Shown: positions 11,080 through 20,992 of the stretch, in pieces
How positions within the stretch are numbered: the stretch's first letter is position 1
Layout: each line of letters opens with the position of its first letter
Origin: Prionace glauca
Lineage: Eukaryota; Chordata; Chondrichthyes; Carcharhiniformes; Carcharhinidae
Direction of reading: 5' to 3'
Length of the DNA stretch: 64,000 nt
Assembly (NCBI GenBank): GCA_037974335.1
Contig: CM075760.1
Span: 42,040,103 to 42,104,102 of the forward strand
Translations under genes and position numbers: made by a program
Notes under the pieces: generated by a model
The model's database searches: none
Told to the model about the DNA's origin: nothing
The model's input: the letters and a program-made list of their open reading frames with translations, nothing else

Positions 11080-12460
11080 GAATTTTTGCCGAGTGATTCC
11101 TAAGTTTAGAATCAGATGATGCAGCAAATTCTCCAAAGGTCAGTTAATGTTGGTGGCAAATTCTGAAATCCGAATGGCTTAGAAATTCAAAGCGTTTGGA
11201 GATGGGCATGATAATCAGTACATTATGGATACACGGCGATAGCCCGACTCGAAACAAATTCGGCCTCCTGGAGGAGAAATTAAACTAGTTCCATAAACCT
11301 GTCTCTTGTCCACATCAATCTGTATCCACATTGCCTCTGCTGCTTCTTCCTGTTAAAATGAGCAATGATACATTCAATTGCATTTTTCTTTTGTTTATTT
11401 GAACAACGAAATGGATTCCATGACCTTTAAAACAAATTAACATTTGGCAGTGGTGTGATTCGAACACACTCTCCCACAGTTATTTGCCATGCTGAATTTA
11501 GTGACATAAACTTTTCATCAGCGCTGCCAGAGGAAGCAATTGGCGTCATATCTGGTGCCGCCAGGAAACAGAATAAATGGAGTAAGACAAAGTCATAAAT
11601 CCCATTCAGCCTGCTCCACCATTGAATAAGATCAGGGCAAATAAAGTCACCATAGTCCCAGATGAACAAATGTTGTCATTTATTCATCAGATAATAAAAG
11701 AATAACAGTGTGATATTGGAAACCTGAAATAAAAACAGGAAATGCTGGATCAACTCAACAAGTCTGGAGAAAAACATAGTTAACGTTTCAGATTTAAACC
11801 ATCATCCTCCAGGGATATTCACCTTATTTGTATATTCACCAGATTAAGATGCTACAGAAAAGTAAACAGAACAGTGGAAAAGTTGAGGATATTCTTATTG
11901 AGCAGCTGAGAATGCTCGAGGAGCCAATTGGCCCATTTATGACCTTATTTCCCCATATTCTAATCAGTGCGGTCAAGGCGATGGTTATGGTGATGTGAAT
12001 GAGTCAGTGTGGCTGGATGATCTTATAATTTCAGGTTCTAGTATCTGTGGTGATTCGGCCTCTGCCAAATTTCCAACTGGTTTGCTCTTTGAGGCGGGCT
12101 TGTTTCTCCTGAGGCCTCTCCCACTCTCTGTTTTTGCCAAAATGACTCAGCTCACCGATGTGAATAAACTGGTTTTTCCAACACAAACCTGATTCACATT
12201 AGTTCAGAAGGTCATGTCAAAATGTTTCCGATAAAAATAATTAAGATGAAAGATCAAAGAGGAGTTTGTTATGCTTAGAAGGAGCTGCGGCAAAGAAGCG
12301 GAAGATGTGAATGATGTTAGTGATGATTGACAGGAATGCATTAGCGATTTTGTAGATCAAGTACATTTTACACTTTGAAATCAGAATAACGAGATGCCAT
12401 TTGGAAATGCACATTTGCTGTCTGCCTATTTTAGGACTTGAAGTATCGTCGATGCAATGT
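11080..12460. other. Non-coding stretch with one short interspersed repeat
   Basis: Nothing coding was recognised. At about 11715-11805 is a block (CAGGAAATGCTGGATCAAC ... GTTAACGTTTCAG) that I recognise as common in elasmobranch genomes, probably a repeat 3' end; its family is uncertain. Confidence 0.4.
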
Positions 12461-12533
12461 GCCCGACTAGCTCAGTCGGTAGAGCATGAGACTCTTAATC
12501 TCAGGGTCGTGGGTTCGAGCCCCAAGTTGGGCG
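12461..12533 (+). tRNA. tRNA-Lys (CTT)
   Basis: A 73-nt cloverleaf. Acceptor arms GCCCGAC/GTTGGGC pair with one G-U. The D-loop AGCTCAGTCGG, anticodon loop CTCTTAA (anticodon CTT) and T-loop GTTCGAG are all present. It has no intron. The base of the T stem carries one mismatch against the usual vertebrate sequence. There is no clear T4 terminator in the next 30 bases. Confidence 0.9.
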
Positions 12534-13260
12534 CCATTATTCTAAAACTTTATTGGGAGAATTCCATTTCTCCAGAATGTCACCGCTTAAAATGAGTCGT
12601 TCACAATCTTGCTTTGTTAATATCTCAATCACTATTTTCTGAATGAAAAGTGCCTCCACTCCTTTGGAAGTCGGACAGTTTTGTGCTTAATTCAGTGGAC
12701 AGTTTTTAAAAAATTATTTAGCACCAGATTTGAACCCAAATTGGGAAATAGTTGTGTGAGTGGAAAAAATAAAATTTACTCCATTATTAGCCAGATTTTA
12801 CCCCGTATCATCATCTCCATCGTCAGAGTTTTGCAACCTATCAATGTCCTTTTACTGTTCTTGACGATCTGAACATGACATTTTCAACTCAACGCAAACC
12901 TGGCTAACAGTGGAGTAGATTTTACTTTTTCCACTTACACACATAATTTCCAGATTTGGGTTTAAGATTCGCATTCAGTTATGAAGTTTAATAGTACTTG
13001 AGAGTTGTGATAAGCTGGTGTTGTTCTGCGGCTTTACTACAGTAAGGTTTATATAGGAGGATGCCAATAATTCTCTTTGAATGTGATGAGCTACAATGAA
13101 ACTTAATGCAGTAGGAGGTAATGTACTCAGTATTACGGGGGAACCAGCATAGACACTTTAAATATGAATTATTGTGGGTAATTCACACGATTGCGGAATG
13201 GGACTGATTCAAACTGGCAGAAGTATTGCATGATCACTTGCAGGTTTCTGTGGTGTGTTC

Positions 13261-13332
13261 GGTTCTGTGGTGTAATGGTGAGCACTCTGGACTTTGAATC
13301 CAGCGATCCGAGTTCAAATCTCGGTAGAACCT
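13261..13332 (+). tRNA. tRNA-Gln (TTG)
   Basis: A 72-nt cloverleaf. Acceptor GGTTCTG pairs with TAGAACC (one G-U). The anticodon loop is CTTTGAA with anticodon TTG, and the T-loop is GTTCAAAT. It closely matches vertebrate tRNA-Gln and is intronless. A T-rich stretch follows (CTTTCTTTAATTT). Confidence 0.92.
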
Positions 13333-13397
13333 TTCTTTAATTTCTCAACGCAGATGATTAATTTGGTGAAAGGCATTTCAATTCAATCACCTCAAAT

Positions 13398-13616
13398 GAA
13401 TATATGGTATAAACAAGACACGCTCATGGGGCCCGGGAAACTAACATGGGTGATAGAAGAAAGAGGGTGATGGCAGAAGGCTGCCTTTGGGGCTGGAAGC
13501 CAGCGTCCAATGGCGTTTCACAAGAACCTATGCCGGCTCCCCCATTCTTCGTCATTTATATAAATTACATCGATGATTATGTGGGGTAGGATTGGTATCT
13601 TGAGAATAGATGTTTA
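13398..13616 (+). repeat. Inverted repeat arm (partner 38353-38570)
   Basis: About 215 bp is present again, inverted, at 38353-38570. Shared blocks include GGGGCCCGGGAAACTAACATG and CTGGAAGCCAGCGTCCAATGG. It is possibly an old LINE-derived sequence; no ORF is kept. Confidence 0.7.
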
Positions 13617-13650
13617 AAAATGAACTTTTTTTTCTACCTGAGATACCTGT

Positions 13651-14079
13651 AATAATCTCAGAAAGAAATCACACTGCACAACAAAAATATATTCACAGTT
13701 CAGCTGCTGGAAAGGGAAGGTGGTTGTGGCGATTAAATAAAGCTTCCACCAATTATTCTTCTGTTCTTTCTAACGAGATCAGTTCCTCGCCTTCAGTTCC
13801 TGTATTGGAAACTGCTCTCGGTCTGTCTGTTTGAAGTGTGGTGTTTGCCAAAGTTATTCACTGGTATCAGAGGCGTTTCAACCGGAGCCCAATTTATTCT
13901 CTCTCATTCCATGGGGGAATTGTGCCTAATCCCAACAGTGTTCAGTACTGAGACCAGCGAGATCCTGATCATTTTTCGATGTTGAGATCAATCCATTCCC
14001 TGACCACTCACTCCTTACCCCTCGCACTGAGCGAAGCGCAGGATAGGATATATTTTATGGCAAAGATGTGTAGCACAGA
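13651..14079 (+). repeat. Direct duplicate of the V10 leader-intron sequence
   Basis: About 430 bp aligns along its length with 53510-53932 in the same orientation (AATAATCTCAGAAAGAAATC; GGGGGAATTGTGCCTAATCC; GATCAATCCATTCCCTGA). At 53.5 kb this block is the intron between a V exon and its leader. Here no leader or V exon adjoins it, so it is probably the relic of a lost V gene. Confidence 0.72.
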
Positions 14080-14321
14080 GTGGATCCATTTGCGTTCCAC
14101 ATGCAACATGACTTACATCTATAAATTCTCATCTTGAACATTTCAATTGAAATTCCAAGGCAAGCAGAGCTTTATGAGCAGAATGGTTCAGATTCCCATC
14201 CCCTTTAATATGACCAAGTTGTTTCTGATTTCACTACCGAGGTTGTCTATTAAACAATGACTGAACACAGGAGGTGAATGTGAGAAGCTGAAGTTTCCAG
14301 TTGAAGAGGTTCCCAGTGTCT

Positions 14322-14928
14322 CTGAGCAGCTGAACTGGGGAAGACTTTGGGCAGAGATTGTCCTGCTGCTATTTCCCTTCCTGGCCACCAGGGGTCGCTG
14401 TAATACGTCCAGGCGCTGCTCGGTCCAGTGTCACCTCTTGCCCACACCGGCCCAACCGCTGCTCGTTAGCGGAACATCCGGGACTTGAAGAGAGGCGGGG
14501 CCAGCCGCCATATTGCCGTGACGTCACTGTCAGCCCCTCCCCCCGTCGAGGAAAAAGCGACGGTTCAGAAATGTAGAAAATGAGAGAAATTCCCACCCGG
14601 AAATCCCGCCGGGAGCGGAATTAAAATTAAATAAAATACATATTTTTATAAAGCGGCAGGTGGCGGAACCGCGCATGTGCTGTAGTATTTTCCCAGAGCG
14701 CACCGCGCGGGGGTGATTGAAAAACAGACGCAATAAAAACAGAAACGATGTTCCCGAATGGAGAAGGAACCGAAAGTCTGACGGGTGAGGATGTGAATAA
14801 TAATCATCAAGATTCAAAATATTAAAAGATTAAAATGGAACTCCCTGGGCGCATGTGCGGGAGAGGATTTCAACCAGAGTGCAGCGCGCGGGACGCCGTC
14901 TCCCCTGGCAACGCAAGATGGCGGCTGG
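14322..14928 (+). promoter_or_regulatory. CpG-rich promoter-like module (copy A)
   Basis: About 607 bp is repeated in inverted orientation at 46615-47228. The block is GC- and CpG-rich against an AT-rich background. It holds a full CRE (TGACGTCA, 14519-14526), NRF1-like sites (GCGCATGTGC), a YY1-type site (AAGATGGCGG) and a CCTGGCAAC RFX-type half site. This combination is typical of TATA-less CpG-island promoters. No transcript or exon could be assigned; it may be a duplicated promoter of a gene lost or outside this window. Confidence 0.55.
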
Positions 14929-15020
14929 ACTTCTCCCCTGGCAACGCAAGATGGCGGCTGGCCGTCTCCCCTGGCAACGCAACATGGCCGCTGGCCGTTT
15001 CCCCTGGCAACGCGGGCGAT
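14898..15020 (+). repeat. 33-bp minisatellite of RFX + YY1-like sites
   Basis: About 3.6 units with exact 33-bp spacing (TCCCCTGG starts at 14901, 14934, 14967 and 15000). Each unit carries TCCCCTGGCAACGC followed by AAGATGGCGGCTGG or a variant. The inverted copy at 46.6 kb has only one unit, so the array grew after duplication. Since 33 is a multiple of three, it also reads as an open peptide repeat (SPGNARWRLA); I do not consider that a gene. Confidence 0.85.
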
Positions 15021-15407
15021 GGGTGTGATTGTGGCGCAGGCGCAGTGAGGTCTGCCTGCAGCCCATTGTCCAGATTGCCCCCCAGTGGATGTGGTGGGGA
15101 TGGTGCAGCAGATGGAGCCACAATCCCAGTTTCAATGGGGGGAGAGAAGCTGCAATGCTGCTCCCTGTTGTTCACTCGTCTCCCCAGTCTCAGCATTGCA
15201 GAGTGTTGCAAAATCAAAATGGCAAAGGCAGCAGCTGTTGTAGTAATACCATCAAATTAATAAAACATGTGATAAACTGCAACAATAAAAACCCGCAATC
15301 CGATGCAGCAACATACAATTGAAAGTCGCTCTTTCACAGATGATGCCCCAAGACCTCATCTTTCGCTAAAACTTGTAGAACCGTCAGTTTCCCCTGACAC
15401 AGGTGAC

Positions 15408-15715
15408 AGCTGGAGTTACAGGAAACGGCACAGTGGTTAACACTGTTACTTCTCAGCGCCAGGGACTCGGGTTCGATTCCTGGCTTGGGTCACTGTCCGT
15501 GTGTGGAGTTTGCACACCCTCCCAGTATCTGCGTAGGTTTCCTCCGCGTGCTCCGGTTTCTTCCCACAGTCCGAAGGACGTTAGCTGCATTTGCCGTGCT
15601 AAATTCTCCATCAGTGTACCCGAATAAGCGCCGTGGTGTGGCGACTAGGGAATTTTCACAGTAACTTAATTGCATTGTGAATGTAAGCCTTACTTGTGAC
15701 TAATAAACTTTATTT
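15408..15715 (+). repeat. tRNA-headed SINE, second tail type
   Basis: The head GCACAGTGGTTAACACTG and GGGTTCGATTCC, then the core GTGTGGAGTTTGCACA and CTCCGGTTTCTTCCCACAG, are the same as the other SINEs. The tail differs: GTGGCGACTAGGGAATTTTC ... TTACTTGTGACTAATAAAC. A second copy lies inverted at 50139-50420. Confidence 0.85.
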
Positions 15716-15720
15716 CAAAA

Positions 15721-16075
15721 TCTGCGCGTCTTGACACCACCATAAACCACAGCGCATTTAGTGCAAGAGGCGATGTGTGAATTACGGAAGCTGTAGAACA
15801 GAAACAGGCCTTCTGGACCAGAAACTCTGGGATCCATCTCCACTTCATGGATATAGAGGATGTGTTCCTTATCCGGTCACACAGGTTGATGATCTGCTTG
15901 TAAATTGTTCCAATAAGCCGAATGACAAGTGAAAACAACAGGAGAGTTTCCTGCAGGAGTTACTGCCGGAGGAAATGGAAACAACTGCCCGACTTTGTCA
16001 GGTATCGTCACGGAGCAAGCTAATGGGAATCTCTGGTTATCTAGCGCCACCTCAGGGCATGGTACCTGGTCCATG
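15721..16075 (+). repeat. Segmental duplicate A (partner 51567-51930)
   Basis: About 350 bp shared in the same orientation with 51567-51930 (GAGAGTTTCCTGC; TTTGTCAGG; GAGCAA-CTAATGG-AATCT; TAGCGCCA). Both copies lie downstream of related minus-strand V segments (V3 and V10), so they are part of a duplicated V unit. Confidence 0.7.
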
Positions 16076-16355
16076 GCACCTACCGTATTACTAACTGAAA
16101 TGTTTCGCTGAGTCTAAATTGTCTGCTTTGTTTTCTACAATGACAACGAAAGAGTTTGGGTCATCAAATTCTATAAATATTCTCATATTCATTTCCTAAA
16201 CTGCCACGTTGCTTTTTTGGTGATGTATTTTTTAGTAATAAACCATTTATTGTAATTAATAGTTTGAGAATTCACCAGGATTTTAGGTTCCGTTTCAGAC
16301 TCATTCTGATCACAATGTTTGCCTAACGCTCTGTTATGTTGAGTGAGGCTCTGAC

Positions 16356-16615
16356 AGTTTTTGTACAGGTTCAGCCCAGCTCTGTGTCTCTGTGGGTCTC
16401 AGTGCGCAATAATACACCCCGGAGTCTGTCAGCTCTGTTTTAGACGCTTTCAACGGGACGGTGCGGGTTGTATCATTGAGCTCCGCTGAAAAACGGCCCC
16501 CAGGGGATCTCCCTGTGTTCCCAGTGAATTTATTTGTTTGCAGCAGATACTCCATGGTTGCACCAAGATTTCCCAGTTAAAGGGCTGCTCGGAACCCGGG
16601 AAACTACTATAAAGG
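16356..16615 (-). pseudogene. V segment pseudogene V3 (framework 2-3 only) with RSS
   Basis: The minus strand encodes GGRFSAELNDTTRTVPLKAS and ELTDSGVYYCALRP, nearly identical to V10 at 53.1 kb. The leader, framework 1 and CDR1 are missing, and the framework 2 remnant (FPGSEQPFNWEILV) is in another frame. The RSS is kept: heptamer CACAGAG (16388-16394), a 23-bp spacer and nonamer ACAAAAACT (16356-16364). It could still be cut by RAG but cannot give a V domain. Confidence 0.88.
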
Positions 16616-16762
16616 CGGATTTTACAGAGAATGATACATTCAGCATCGCAGAAATAAAGCATCCGGGCAATTTAGTATTTTTATTATGTTCTAGTTATAT
16701 TAGCAGTTCATGATCCAGGTCACAGATCTGATTCAGTGAGAGGAGGTGAGAGTGACTTTGCT

Positions 16763-16801
16763 GGTTTTTGTACGGGCTGACTGCGCCTCTGTAACAGTGT
16801 G
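16763..16801 (-). other. 23-RSS of V4
   Basis: On the minus strand, heptamer CACACTG (16795-16801), a 23-bp spacer and consensus nonamer ACAAAAACC (16763-16771). The heptamer differs from consensus at two positions, but the first three bases are conserved. Confidence 0.9.
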
Positions 16802-17239
16802 GGGCTCAGCGCACAGTGATACACGGCAGAGTCAGAGACACGGACCCCGGTGATATTTAATGGAGCAGTTTTCTTAACTTTGTCCAAATCAGCAGAAAAC
16901 CGGTCGGAGAAATCTGGAGACGTTTCTCCGCCATCCGTGCCATATTTCTTCAATAAATATCTCGGAGCTTCCCCAGGATATTGGATGTACCAGAAAAGAT
17001 AATTGTCTGTATATTTTGCTTCGTAACTGCAGTTCAATATTACCGTCTGTCCTTCCCGAACCGTTAATTCAGGCGGCTCGTGGGAAACTGAATCTTGGCC
17101 ACTGGTTCCTGTAACAACATATAGAATGTGTGAGAAATCTGTGAATAAAAATAACCCATGAAACGCACACTGAGGATTTGAGCTCAGACCCACCGGGCAA
17201 CATGACCATTATTATCAGTAAAGCACACAGGGAACACAT
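16802..17239 (-). CDS. TCR alpha/delta-type V segment V4, intact
   Basis: The leader exon is 17194-17239 (MCSLCALLIIMVMLPG, donor GTGGGT), the intron is 85 bp, and the V exon is 16802-17108 with acceptor TTACAG. The V domain shows QDSVSHEPPELTV, LNCSYEAKY with the first Cys, YLFWYIQYPGEAP in framework 2, DFSDRFSADLDK and DSAVYHCALSP. His replaces the usual second Tyr before Cys. No stops occur. A CRE-like site lies 152 bp upstream. It appears functional. Confidence 0.92.
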
Positions 17240-17390
17240 GGATCCTGACTGGAAGAAAAAGGCGACACTGTTTGAAATGTTTGTTGTTTCTAGTCTTGTA
17301 TCACAGAGTAAACTCAGGTCAGAGGCAGCTTCAATCATTGGGAAACTGGGGGCCGGTTATCAGTGCTGCCATTGGCTGGTGTCTCAGCTC

Positions 17391-17398
17391 TGATGTCA
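17391..17398. promoter_or_regulatory. CRE/decamer-like site upstream of V4
   Basis: TGATGTCA lies 152 bp upstream of the V4 ATG, almost the same spacing as TGACGTCA before V1. A CCAAT-type ATTGGCTG lies a few bases nearer the gene. Confidence 0.45.
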
Positions 17399-17399
17399 G

Positions 17400-18148
17400 C
17401 TGTGGACCAATCGCTGTGAGTGAAAGGTTTAATAGGGCTGACACGCACCAATCACATTCCGTCCCTGGCTGTGGGTGTCTACACTTCCTCCCTCTTTCTC
17501 TCTCTCACATTTTCCCTCATTCTGTATGTTCCTGGGTTTAACTCGTTTTCCTCCGAACTCATTGTGAAAATATTTCTTCGGATAGATTTTTCTTTCTAAT
17601 TAATGCGGAAAATTAAATATTTTATCATCGATCTGATGAACATGTACTAATGAGTGCATCTAGAGCATGACAATAAATAATAATGAGGTGTTTTATGAAT
17701 ATGGGATAAGAAGTCACAGAACTCCACATCGACCTACGGTTTCACCGGGGTTACTCTTGTCCTTGGAAAGGACAGATTTCAATCAGTCATTATTTCTACT
17801 CAAGGGACTTTAGAATGGGACAACAGTGGAGTTGAATTTCACAACAGATCACTTTGGAAATGTGTCGCCTTACAGCTAGGCACCTGATCCAGAACGATGA
17901 TGAGGACAGATTGATGAAGTTATTCACCCCGGAGACCTGCGTGTTTGTGTGTATTGGATCAGGAAGTAATTGAGTTTGATCCGGGAGTAATTTGAACGCC
18001 AAATGTTACATTTCTCAACAGTGACGATCGTTAACCTCAGCGAGGGAATACAATTCAGACCGGGGCTGTGTTGTAGGCTTAATTCTCTGTATATGTCGAT
18101 AAGATGCAACACTTTTTTATTCAGAACCATTGATGATGAACTTACACC
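17400..18148. other. Non-coding stretch, nothing recognised
   Basis: Spacer between the V4 promoter side and the V5 RSS. No repeat, RNA gene or V relic was recognised. Confidence 0.4.
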
Positions 18149-18187
18149 GGTTTTTGTATGAGGTCCGTGGGAGCCTTATTCACTGTG
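18149..18187 (-). other. 23-RSS of V5
   Basis: On the minus strand, heptamer CACAGTG (18181-18187), a 23-bp spacer and consensus nonamer ACAAAAACC (18149-18157). Confidence 0.93.
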
Positions 18188-18668
18188 GGTCTCAGTGCAC
18201 AGTAATACACGGCGCTGTCTGTCATCTTCAAACCTTTCATGGACAAGTGAAAAGTACTTTGTTTCAGGCTGAGATTCCCGCTGAAACGCTCAAAGCCGGG
18301 AGCCGTCTCGTTAAACCCATAACTATCAGCTCTGAGCAGATACTGAGGAGCTCGGTGTGGATACTGGCGATACCAGAACAGGCCATAGCTTGTAGCTGAA
18401 CTCGATACAGAGTAATTGCAGGATATTGCTGAATCTTCACCCTCGGCTGTTTCAATTCTTGGCTCCAGCTGGGACACCGAGTCTCCGTTACTCATCTCTG
18501 AAGATAAACAGCAGACACACAGTGGATTAGGAGTAAGAGGAAGACAATAATCAAACAGCGATGGGAAAAGCAGATTGCAAAAGGATTACAATGTATTTTA
18601 GGAATGTCCCAGTTTCACTGACCTGCGATCAGGGCAATAACCAGAGTTAGAAATATTTTCACCCCCAT
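18188..18668 (-). CDS. TCR alpha/delta-type V segment V5, intact
   Basis: The leader exon is 18623-18668 (MGVKIFLTLVIALIA, donor GTCAGT), the intron is 125 bp, and the V exon is 18188-18497 with acceptor CTTCAG. The domain shows NGDSVSQLEPRIE, ISCNYS, YGLFWYRQYPHRAPQYLL, FERFSGNLS and DSAVYYCALRP. CDR1 is relatively long and Ser-rich. No stops occur. It appears functional. Confidence 0.93.
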
Positions 18669-18949
18669 GGTTCCAGTCTGAACTCCAGGAACAGAAACAT
18701 TGATTTCTGGCTGTAACCGATTTGGAATGTGAGAATTTGAAAGAGAAGGAGTATGCCATACCATTGGCTGGGTTTTATTTCCCCTCCCATTTTATACCGG
18801 TCAATAGAAACGTTCTGAAGAAGGAGGCCGTGATGTTTTGTAAGTGATCACAGAACGCCCTCCTGTGGACAGTACAACAGCACCAGAAACAGACACAGAA
18901 CCAAGAGCCCAGACAGATACACTCCGAGAAACATAGAGACACAGAAATA

Positions 18950-19400
18950 TCCAGTAACAGCTACAATTCTGGCCAAGAGGAAACATCCACTCCACATCCA
19001 CCCTGTTAACAGCTCTTACGGTTGGAAAGGTTTTAATAAAGTTACCTCTTTCTCTTCTAAACTCCAGTGGATGCAACCCAGCATCACCATTCTTTCTTTG
19101 TAAAATAACCTACTCATTCTGGTAATAGTTTTACAAACCTTCGAATATTTTCTAAAGCATTACCATTCGATAAGGAGGCAAGTATTGTGCACAATTCTCC
19201 AAACATGGTCTCACAAATGCCCTGTATAACGGAAACATGCCCTGACTATTTTTGCAATGCATTCCCTCATAATAAGTGATAATTTTCTATGTTATTTTCT
19301 CATTAATTGCTGTACTTGCAAACTAACCCCTTGTGATTTCTGGACCACGACAGCCAAATTCATTTATACCTCAGAGTTTCGTGATCGCTCGCCATTTACA
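18950..19400 (-). mobile_element. Old CR1-type LINE fragment
   Basis: Inverted and diverged. Diagnostic pieces are TTCTCTTCTAAACTCCAGTG (CR1 C-terminal block) and GTCTCACAAATGCCCTGTAT. No frame is kept. Confidence 0.6.
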
Positions 19401-19429
19401 CATTAATCTTCTTTCATTTTCAGCATGCC

Positions 19430-19995
19430 AAAATTGAGAACTGGCGCTACGACAACGGATGAATGAACATCGCTCGACAATCACCAGGCAAGACTGTTCC
19501 CTTCCTGTTGGCGAACACTTCAGCTGTCACGGGCATTCGGACTCTGATCTTCGGGTAAGCATTCTCCAAGGCGACCTTCATGACACACGACAGCGCAGAG
19601 TCGCTGAGCAGAGACTGATAGTCAAGTTCCGCACACATGAGGACGGTCTCAACAGGGATCTTGGGTTCATGTCGCACTATCTGTAACCCCCGTGACTTGT
19701 CTGGGTTTGCAACATCTCACTAACTGTACTGTCTGGAGACAATACACATCTCTTTAACCTATGTTTAATGCTATCTCCACTCACATTGTCTGCACATTTA
19801 AGACTTGAATAGCAGGTTAGCTGTAAAGACTCGCATTCTAATCAGTATTCTGTAAACTGTGTGTGTCTTTATATGCCCTTCTCTGACCAGAACCTTCCAC
19901 ATACCTGACGAAGGAATAGCGTTTCCGAAAACTTGTGTGTTTACTAGTACATAAACTGGTTGAACTTTAGCTGGTGTTGTGAGAATTCTTACTGT
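19430..19995 (+). mobile_element. Penelope-like element, 3' part (GIY-YIG C-terminus + tail)
   Basis: The 19459-19686 frame encodes EHRSTITRQDCSLPVGEHF, GHSDSDLRVSILQGD and RRVAEQRLIVKF...GLNRD, which fit the C-terminal GIY-YIG endonuclease region of Penelope-like retroelements. The tail that follows (ACCTGACGAAGGAATAGCG ... AAACTGGTTGAACTTTAGC) recurs alone at 2396, 27590 and 56128. The element ends at the start of a V framework 2, so it appears to have cut V6. Confidence 0.65.
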
Positions 19996-20225
19996 ACTGG
20001 CACCGTCAGCAGGCCTGGAAAGCTCCAGTGTACATGGTTCTTCTTATTGGAGAGAATGTACAAAGGGGCAGTGACCTCAAAGATAAGTTTTCTTCTAAAT
20101 TTGATAAAAATAACAAGACTACCAGGCTAACGATCAGTTATACCGTGATCTCCGATAGCGTCATGTATTCCTGTGCTATGAAGCCCATACTGCTACAGAG
20201 ATACAACGCATGCCGTACAAAAACT
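19996..20225 (+). pseudogene. V segment pseudogene V6 (plus strand), 5' part missing
   Basis: The frame reads LYWHRQQAWKAPVYMVLL, SSKFDKNNKTTRLTI and DSVMYSCAMKP: framework 2 to the second Cys of a TRA/TRD-like V. Leader, framework 1 and CDR1 are absent, replaced by the Penelope-like element upstream. The nonamer ACAAAAACT (20217-20225) is perfect, but the heptamer is CATACTG with a 24-bp spacer. It is opposite in orientation to its neighbours. Confidence 0.82.
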
Positions 20226-20461
20226 TACATTGGCAGTTCCAGTTAACTGCCAGCAGGGCGCGCTCTCGCGCCCCTAATTCAGATTCCACAGTGAGAGTGC
20301 CAGAGATTCATCAAATTACAACAAAACACAACACTCAGAAACAGCAACTGATGTGGTACAGTTTCACAGTTACATTAGTTGATGATTTTAACTTGCATTT
20401 GCAATGGATACAACATTGACAAGTCAATTTGAGATTCCGTAACTCCCTTGTTTTGATTTTA

Positions 20462-20992
20462 GAACAAAGAACAAAGAACAACACAGCACGGGAAACAGGA
20501 CCTTCGGCCCAACGAGCCCGCGCCGCCGTCCCATGGTCAGTGACCTATTCATGACTCTAGTCTATGCCTAATGTGTGAGGATCAGGGAGGTCCAATATAG
20601 GGACAATTTGTTACCCAATCAATCAGCCTAAAAGCACATTTTTGGGATGTGGGAGGAAACCGGAGCACCCGGAGGAAACCCACGCAACCATGGGGAGAAC
20701 GCGCAAACTCCCACGGACACAGACCCAAATCCATGTGTCCGCACAGCAACAGAGATAGCCTCTGAGCTGTCATGATGCCCTCGAGATGGTCCAGTTTACG
20801 CACACCAACGACATGAAGCAATAGGCAACTCCCGAAGCAATATCCAAGAGCAGCCCACCACAACCTGCCGCCCGCATGCCCCTTGCTGGACTTAAGTGCC
20901 TGTGGATAAAAATTTCATTATTAAAAGACTCTATATCCCTGAGGCTAAAACTGACCCCAAGCCTACAATGCTTAGGAAGGCCTGCTATATAC
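20462..20992 (-). mobile_element. LINE 3' UTR element, solo copy (long variant)
   Basis: Inverted copy of the 3' UTR found behind the RT gene at 7196-7624, with the GTTCTTT-repeat tail at its left end. It carries an extra block of about 100 bp (20790-20895) that is absent from the 7.2 kb and 43.3 kb copies but present at 55.6 kb. Its 5' end abuts the long LINE head to head. Confidence 0.8.

Noticed and set aside
14835-15260. Open frame MELPGRM... with SPGNARWRL repeats
   Set aside because: It arises from the 33-bp non-coding minisatellite and CpG module; no domain and no second exon are seen.
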